27,222 bases of DNA from a virus, in the IMG/VR virus record IMGVR_UViG_3300020169_000088, positions 1-27,222 of that record; one strand, written 5' to 3'. The notes beneath the pieces were generated by a model. It ran no database searches and was not told the origin of the DNA. It was given only the letters and a program-made list of their open reading frames with translations. How positions within the stretch are numbered: position 1 is the stretch's first letter; each line of letters opens with the position of its first letter. Below, piece by piece: positions 22,721 through 27,222 of the stretch. A program made the translations under genes and the position numbers.

Positions 22721-25339
22721 TTAGGAAAAGAAAAACTCAGACTGCAGCGTCTCGCGGATATCCAAGTTGCCCATTGTTGGGCGGGGAGGGAAAACAACAT
22801 CGGGTCCAGCAATCTCTCGCATACACAGTTCGTACTCACCCAGAGGGTCGTTGTTTTCGTAAAGCCTCACGAACTCTTCGCGGATCACCGCAGAGAACTC
22901 GCGGAAGTCCCGCGTACCCACAGCGAAACTATCGTGGATCATCGAAAATTCGGGGGACTGTCCCCGTAGCAGGACTATTTTAGACCAACGACGCACGACC
23001 ATACGGAGGTGTGTGCTGTCCTGTGCGTGGACCCAGTTTGGGGCGCACGAATTTCGATGTTGGCGAACGTCTTCCTGATCGAGCCACTGGCGGGTGGTTA
23101 GATCAACACGTTTAGCGGCAGCTTCAGCGTTCGCCGCCTTGCGCTGGGAATAATCGTAAATCCACACAGTTGGCTTAATCGTGCTTTCCTTTGGCCGATT
23201 GGTGCGCCCGACAAAGCCATCCGCAGTTTCCCACTGCAGGGGAGAGTTGGGATTAGCCTTTACTGCCGCACAGGATACATCCTGCAGCCACTTCATGATT
23301 TCCAAGCCCTTAACGACAACCTCAGGGATCGAGTCCCACACTAACTTGGCGACGAAGATGGTGAACCGGGAAAAGTTTTCGTGCGGTGATCCCTCGATCC
23401 TTTTGCGGTCGTAGTAGTATTCGCGAACGTACTTGCGGCAGCTATCCTCTTTGGCCGCATAGGGTACAGTCATGACCACACGCTTCAGCAGGCTGCGGTC
23501 GAACCCATACTCCAGTGCAGCACGGGCAAAATCTTGGGCCTGCTCGTAGTCAGCGTAATCCCCCAGATCACCCTTGGCGACAGCCTCCAGACGGGACTTG
23601 AATGGACCATTAGCCACAGCACCGTAGATGTCGTGCCGCTCAGGGCTGTCAGTGAGATTTACCATCTTGCCACCCACCTCATCACGGGACACCGCAGAGA
23701 GTACCTGCAGGCCGCTACAGGTGGCATCTACAGCCACAGGCATGCGGGAGACAGGCATGCGGGAGACGTAACCAAAACCTTGATCGGCATACTCGGCTAG
23801 CTCAATACAGGCTGCAAGAAAACAGGCAGGGCTATCGGCATCGGTCCACAGTAGTTGACCTTGAGGGTCACGGCCTACGGCCACCAGCTCATCGATGTTG
23901 TCTCGGGTCCACTGGATGCGGTCGTTGATGGGCAACTTATCGTGGCCCATAGCGTTAGCAGCAACGAACCTTATGCCGTCCATATCGGAATCCTTCTTAA
24001 TCACCTGACCCTGCGCAAATTGCAGTAAATGCTTATTCCAATCGCTACCCTGAGGGGACAGGGAGGAGGTGATTGGGTAGGCACGGCCACGGCTGTCCAT
24101 GTCCCAACAAAAGTAGATACGATTTTCATCGCGGAACTTGTTGGCAACCTCTAGCAGCGTGAGTGTTTGCAGCCGGGTCGAGCGGTCAGCACGTTCCTGC
24201 TCGTTGTACTGGTACAGGACAGTTTTGCAGGCCTTCTTGTCGGCCTCCCACTCCTCAGGGGTGAAGGCTGGCTTCACGGGCGGGTCAGCGCGGACGAAGC
24301 CGGGGACCAGATCAGCCTTGCGGTCAAACAGCCACTGCATGGTGTCGAGTACCTTGGTGTTGATCTTCCACCCAGTGCGCTGCATGGCGTTAAGGGCTGC
24401 GGATACATTCTCCACGCCACGGGTGTTCTGTATTTCGATTGAGTAAAGCTTGCGGGATTTCTTAACCATCGCAAAATTGCGAATATAGGTGGTGTAGTAC
24501 CCGCCCATCGCAAGGTTGTCCTTGCCCCAATCCATGGGTGGCACCAGCAGGGGCATAGCCGCGAACATGTCGGCACCAATCTTCATGATGCCGTCGTCAA
24601 TCTGTTGCTGCAAATCGGCGTGGATCGTTACGGTTACGTGGCGTCTGTTCTTCGACTCATAAGCACCGTCGCTGATGTCGATGGAGTTGGGGGCGGCTTG
24701 GTCCAACAGGTGGATCAGGGCTACTCCTGCCGTCATTACGTTACCTGATTTTTCCCAGCCATCTGGCTCAGTCATCAAGTTACGAGTGCGAGCCTGAGCG
24801 CGAACGTCCCGCTTTAGTGCGCGGATATTATCCTGCCGCCGCTGCGCATGGTGCATCAATTGTTTGATACCCTGCGTATCACGCGCGGCGAACTCTCGGG
24901 AGATAATCTCGGTCTTCAGGTTATCCATGATTTTACGACCGATGGTCTGCTGATCCTGTGCCTTGCCAGTCCGCGCAATCAAACCAAAAACTGTGTTGAG
25001 GGCAATGATGGCGATGTCTGAGGCGTCGAGGTGGCCCGTACCATCTAACAGGTTCTTCCATGCTGCTCGCGCACCACGTCCCTTGTAATCAAGGTTTTCC
25101 CTGATCAAGTCACGATAGGGTTCGAAGAGGGCGTTGACTACAGCCACCCCGGCGCGGTTCTCGTGGAAGTGTCCGTCCGCTTGCATTCGTTCAGCGTTGC
25201 GAGTGAACTTATCTTCTCCGACCTCACCGCTCCAGCGCTCCAGCGCCACCTGTCGGTCCATGAGTTCCTGACCGTAGGTCTCAACGGCTTTAGTATAGGC
25301 GTAGTGATCTTTAATCTTTGCGATATCTAGCTGGGTCAT
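22721..25339 (-). CDS. Phage single-subunit RNA polymerase (T7 gp1-like)
   Basis: From ATG 25339 (GGAG ten bases upstream) it is 872 residues; T7 is 883. Key elements are DMDSRGRAYP, catalytic Asp538 in VAVDATCSGLQ (T7 Asp537), Lys619 and Tyr627 in KRVVMTVPYAAKE (T7 Lys631/Tyr639), and His802/Asp803 in MIHDSFAVG (T7 His811/Asp812). It transcribes the phage genes from dedicated promoters. The frame extends to GTG 25384, but that part lies in the promoter motif. A five-residue tandem repeat, SRMPV twice (526-535), lies directly before the catalytic Asp. Confidence 0.95.
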   Translation of the reverse strand: MTQLDIAKIKDHYAYTKAVETYGQELMDRQVALERWSGEVGEDKFTRNAERMQADGHFHENRAGVAVVNALFEPYRDLIRENLDYKGRGARAAWKNLLDGTGHLDASDIAIIALNTVFGLIARTGKAQDQQTIGRKIMDNLKTEIISREFAARDTQGIKQLMHHAQRRQDNIRALKRDVRAQARTRNLMTEPDGWEKSGNVMTAGVALIHLLDQAAPNSIDISDGAYESKNRRHVTVTIHADLQQQIDDGIMKIGADMFAAMPLLVPPMDWGKDNLAMGGYYTTYIRNFAMVKKSRKLYSIEIQNTRGVENVSAALNAMQRTGWKINTKVLDTMQWLFDRKADLVPGFVRADPPVKPAFTPEEWEADKKACKTVLYQYNEQERADRSTRLQTLTLLEVANKFRDENRIYFCWDMDSRGRAYPITSSLSPQGSDWNKHLLQFAQGQVIKKDSDMDGIRFVAANAMGHDKLPINDRIQWTRDNIDELVAVGRDPQGQLLWTDADSPACFLAACIELAEYADQGFGYVSRMPVSRMPVAVDATCSGLQVLSAVSRDEVGGKMVNLTDSPERHDIYGAVANGPFKSRLEAVAKGDLGDYADYEQAQDFARAALEYGFDRSLLKRVVMTVPYAAKEDSCRKYVREYYYDRKRIEGSPHENFSRFTIFVAKLVWDSIPEVVVKGLEIMKWLQDVSCAAVKANPNSPLQWETADGFVGRTNRPKESTIKPTVWIYDYSQRKAANAEAAAKRVDLTTRQWLDQEDVRQHRNSCAPNWVHAQDSTHLRMVVRRWSKIVLLRGQSPEFSMIHDSFAVGTRDFREFSAVIREEFVRLYENNDPLGEYELCMREIAGPDVVFPPRPTMGNLDIRETLQSEFFFS
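23736..23765. repeat. 15-bp tandem duplication in the RNA polymerase gene
   Basis: ACAGGCATGCGGGAG occurs twice in a row (23736-23750 and 23751-23765) with no difference. It adds one in-frame SRMPV repeat (526-535) just before the catalytic segment VAVDATCSG. Related polymerases as I know them have a single SR[LM]PV there. Confidence 0.9.
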
Positions 25340-25374
25340 GGGTAGGCTCCAATAGGTAACTGAAAACGAAACTC

Positions 25375-25396
25375 GGCGTATCACCGGAAATTAATA
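25375..25396 (-). promoter_or_regulatory. Phage promoter motif before RNA polymerase
   Basis: The minus strand reads TTAATTTCCGGTGATACGCC across the end of the preceding gene. It ends 35 bases before the RNA polymerase ATG at 25339, so the polymerase may drive its own expression after initial host transcription. Confidence 0.7.
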
Positions 25397-25870
25397 GAAC
25401 CAGCTTGGTGGGACGCGCTTGGTCCACTTGCAGAAGTGGCCTTTGACGTTGCGGATGTAGCGCTGGTAGGCGACCTCAGTGGCCTGCGTCTTGTATTCAT
25501 CCGGCATACACTGAGGGGGTGGGGTCCAGCCGCCATCCATGGGCATCCCTTTGGGCGGCAGGATCAGCGCCGGGAGGACTTCGCGGATGGTCTTATGGTT
25601 CTTGCCGTAGCGATGGTAATATTCACCGCCAAGGCGAAAGAGTAGATCACGAACGAAGCCGTAATGTTCAACTGACTGGCGCACCCAGACAGCGCTGGGG
25701 TGGTTCTTGTGGGTCAGCCGGTAGATGCCATCACGGGCGCTGTCCCCATCGAGTACGTGGTGCGCTGTGGAGAGTAGCTGTGCGTACTCAATAATCATTT
25801 TTACAACGTGCTTGTCGCAGTGGTCGCGTGCGCACTCAGAGGGGAGGTGATGGGTATAAAAGATGTTCAT
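25391..25870 (-). CDS. Conserved phage protein of unknown function
   Basis: This 159-residue protein from ATG 25870 starts MNIFYTHHLPSECARDHCDK and continues HVVKMIIEYAQLLSTAHHVL. It also has NHPSAVWVRQS, HRYGKNHKT, PPQCMPDEYK and a C-terminal FCKWTKRVPPSW. This His/Cys-rich protein family is common in marine T7-like and T4-like phages; it is sometimes linked to pyrimidine-dimer glycosylase-like folds, but I cannot confirm that. The conserved CDKHVVKM and metal-like His residues suggest an enzyme. The frame runs upstream to 25924, but GGA eight bases before 25870 supports the internal ATG. Confidence 0.75.
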   Translation of the reverse strand: MNIFYTHHLPSECARDHCDKHVVKMIIEYAQLLSTAHHVLDGDSARDGIYRLTHKNHPSAVWVRQSVEHYGFVRDLLFRLGGEYYHRYGKNHKTIREVLPALILPPKGMPMDGGWTPPPQCMPDEYKTQATEVAYQRYIRNVKGHFCKWTKRVPPSWFY

Positions 25871-26114
25871 GCCGTTGGTCCTTTTAGCGGGATGATCACG
25901 GAACAAGTAATGCACCGAATGCAATCATCGCGTTGAAACTAAAAGAAACTTTGCGGTCGTTACCGGGGTTTACCTGCTAGCAGGACAGTTTTGGTAACTA
26001 GTCAAGCTTATTTTTCATCGCCTGACTAACGCAAAAGTTTCTATTTATCAGTAGGTTACAGCGACCCACCAATCGAGTCGCTACGAATATTCGTCATTTC
26101 ACGAATGGAGAACA
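25871..26114. other. Non-coding region between integrase and the early genes
   Basis: No gene is supported in these 244 bases. They hold a perfect palindrome ACGAATATTCGT (26083-26094), the palindrome CTGCTAGCAG (25974-25983), repeated AGTTTC blocks (25938-25950, and inverted near 26035-26041) and a degenerate promoter-like sequence. This is where an attachment site, integrase binding sites and a host-type early promoter would be expected. No recognisable tRNA fragment is visible, so attP cannot be placed. Confidence 0.5.
25954..25972 (-). promoter_or_regulatory. Degenerate promoter-like sequence
   Basis: The minus strand reads TAAACCCCGGTAACGACCGC, which shares CCGGTAA and the downstream CG/C pattern with the phage promoter copies but lacks the AT-rich left part. 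It lies about 85 bases upstream of the gene at 25391-25870. It may be a weak or decayed promoter copy or chance. Confidence 0.25.
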
Positions 26115-27107
26115 TCAGTCCAACATGTTGTGAACACCCTTCATCCAGTCTGGAGCGAGGTGCATATATCGACGGGTCTGCGTGATGTCTGCGTGGCCCA
26201 TCAGCTCTTGTATCTTGACGATATCCATACCTTTCTGGGCGAGGCGTGACGCAAAGGAGTGGCGCAGGGTGTGAGGCACCACCTTTTTACCGATGCGCAA
26301 ACCAGCAACTTGCAGGGCGTAACACAGTGAATTGTAAGGTAGGCGGAAGATCGGCTGGCCGGGTATGCGCACGTTTACCATCTCTTGGTCGTGCAGGGCG
26401 TCTATGGCGGTGGATGAGAGCGGGACGTAGCGTAGCTTCATTCCCTTGCCCAACACCCGCACACGGCCATCCTGAATATCCTCAGGTGTGATCGACATGG
26501 CTTCGCCCCGGCGTAGCCCCGTGGAGTTGATGAAGCGAACCGTGGGGTGGTAGCGCTTTGGCATATGCTGCAGCAGTTGCTCGATTTCATCCATCGTACA
26601 CCATTCGAAACGTGTGCGCTCACGCTTGAACGATGGCGGCACCTCTACCTCTTTACTGATGTAGCCCCAGCGCAGACACGATGCGCTCATCCGGCGGAAA
26701 TACTGGAGAAAATGATTCATGTACGAAACCGATTGGCCGCGCTCGTTGACCCCCTCGATCAGCCGCGTGATAACCCTCGTATCTAGAACGTCCCCTATGA
26801 GGGACTGTCCACCCAAAAGATCGCACATGCGGTTGAGGTGACCCAGCGCCGTGGCATACGTCGCCGGGGTCTTGAATGCGTAATACTCGCGGAGCATCCG
26901 GCGAGTGACTGCGTAGAGTGTGCGGTCTTCGAGTACCGTGTCCGCGAGGGTCGCTAGCGCAACACCGTCGCGCTTGGCTTCATCTGCTCGCTGCTCAAAA
27001 TCTTGCGCCGCGTCCACAGTAGGGAATGTTTTGGTGATCCCCTTACCAGCCACAGGGCAGACGATGCGCTTAGTCGTGAACGTGCCGTTTTTATTTTGAT
27101 ACGCCAT
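26115..27107 (-). CDS. int: Tyrosine-type site-specific integrase
   Basis: This 330-residue protein has an N-terminal arm-like region, a SAM-like core-binding domain (about residues 60-160) and a catalytic domain. All expected active-site residues are visible: Arg199 (TGLRRGEA), Lys224 (GKGMKLRYVPL), His279 and Arg282 (HTLRHSF), His305 (LMGHAD) and Tyr314 (RRYMHL). It would integrate and excise the phage genome. Integrases upstream of RNA polymerase occur in some marine alphaproteobacterial T7-like phages. The start overlaps a MarR-like gene end by 17 bases. Confidence 0.95.
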   Translation of the reverse strand: MAYQNKNGTFTTKRIVCPVAGKGITKTFPTVDAAQDFEQRADEAKRDGVALATLADTVLEDRTLYAVTRRMLREYYAFKTPATYATALGHLNRMCDLLGGQSLIGDVLDTRVITRLIEGVNERGQSVSYMNHFLQYFRRMSASCLRWGYISKEVEVPPSFKRERTRFEWCTMDEIEQLLQHMPKRYHPTVRFINSTGLRRGEAMSITPEDIQDGRVRVLGKGMKLRYVPLSSTAIDALHDQEMVNVRIPGQPIFRLPYNSLCYALQVAGLRIGKKVVPHTLRHSFASRLAQKGMDIVKIQELMGHADITQTRRYMHLAPDWMKGVHNMLD

Positions 27108-27222
27108 TGTCGATTGCTTTCTCTATGCGCTGGCAAAAGGCAGACCCTTTAGTGGTCAGCGCCAGCATTTTTCTGCGGTGATCTGCGGGATCGGGATAAT
27201 CCCTGATAAACTTTTCGCCTTC
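27091..27222 (-). CDS. C-terminal part of a MarR-like winged-helix regulator (runs off right edge)
   Basis: The frame is open from the window edge and ends with TAA at 27091, giving 43 residues. The segment RDYPDPADHRRKMLALTTKG fits the wing and following helix of MarR-family repressors (D-x-R, then LTxKG), followed by a helix (SAFCQRIEKAID). A transcription regulator directly before integrase would suit control of lysogeny or early expression. Only the end is present, so the family call rests on this one motif. Confidence 0.6.
   Translation of the reverse strand, partial: EGEKFIRDYPDPADHRRKMLALTTKGSAFCQRIEKAIDNGVSK

Noticed and set aside
25980-26015. Host-type promoter (TTGACT with a 17-base spacer) in the gap after the integrase
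   Set aside because: The -35-like hexamer is good but the -10 position reads TGCTAG, which is too poor to claim.
1-27222. CRISPR arrays, insertion sequences or anti-CRISPR-type islands
   Set aside because: No regularly spaced repeats, transposase or terminal inverted repeats were seen; the whole window is accounted for by a T7-like gene order.

Overview
This window looks like about two thirds of the genome of a T7-like podophage (Autographiviridae-type) that carries an integrase. Every supported gene is on the minus strand, so the genome reads from right (position 27222) to left (position 1). The order follows T7: early/integration genes, RNA polymerase, single-stranded DNA-binding protein, endonuclease I, amidase/lysozyme homologue, primase-helicase, DNA polymerase, exonuclease, portal, scaffold, capsid, tail tubes and internal core proteins. 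Base composition is roughly half G+C by eye. A class II (B12-dependent) ribonucleotide reductase, ThyX, PhoH, MazG and an integrase next to the RNA polymerase together resemble marine phages of alphaproteobacteria (pelagiphage/roseophage types). The host is an inference, not something the sequence shows. The rest of gp15, gp16, the tail fibre and the terminase genes are expected beyond the left edge.

Region by region, in transcription order. 27222-25871: the C-terminal end of a probable MarR-like regulator, a tyrosine integrase and a 244-base non-coding stretch. 25870-22721: a conserved phage protein of unknown function and the phage RNA polymerase. 22643-14080: DNA metabolism, comprising SSB, endonuclease I, an amidase-like protein, primase-helicase, a small HTH protein, an acidic coiled-coil protein, DNA polymerase A, a zinc-ribbon protein overlapping PhoH, glutaredoxin, ThyX, an HNH-like protein, 5'-3' exonuclease and a DUF3310 protein. 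14083-13356: three tiny membrane proteins around a MazG-type pyrophosphohydrolase. 13296-11335: the B12-dependent reductase. 11350-1: morphogenesis genes, including a candidate spanin pair and several small basic proteins between scaffold and capsid.

The genes form a nucleotide supply and replication programme: endonuclease I and exonuclease degrade host DNA, RNR with glutaredoxin makes deoxynucleotides, and ThyX makes dTMP. A repeated motif with the minus-strand core TTTMCGGTRATACGCC occurs at four gene junctions, with a weaker fifth copy. It is probably the promoter of the phage's own RNA polymerase. A strong hairpin follows the capsid gene where T7 has its main late terminator.

The most unusual points are as follows. 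The lysozyme homologue has lost most amidase catalytic residues and has no ordinary start codon. A 227-base tandem duplication breaks tail tube gene 12. A 15-base tandem duplication lies beside the RNA polymerase catalytic aspartate. There is a cluster of very small hydrophobic peptides, and a structured non-coding leader precedes the capsid gene.
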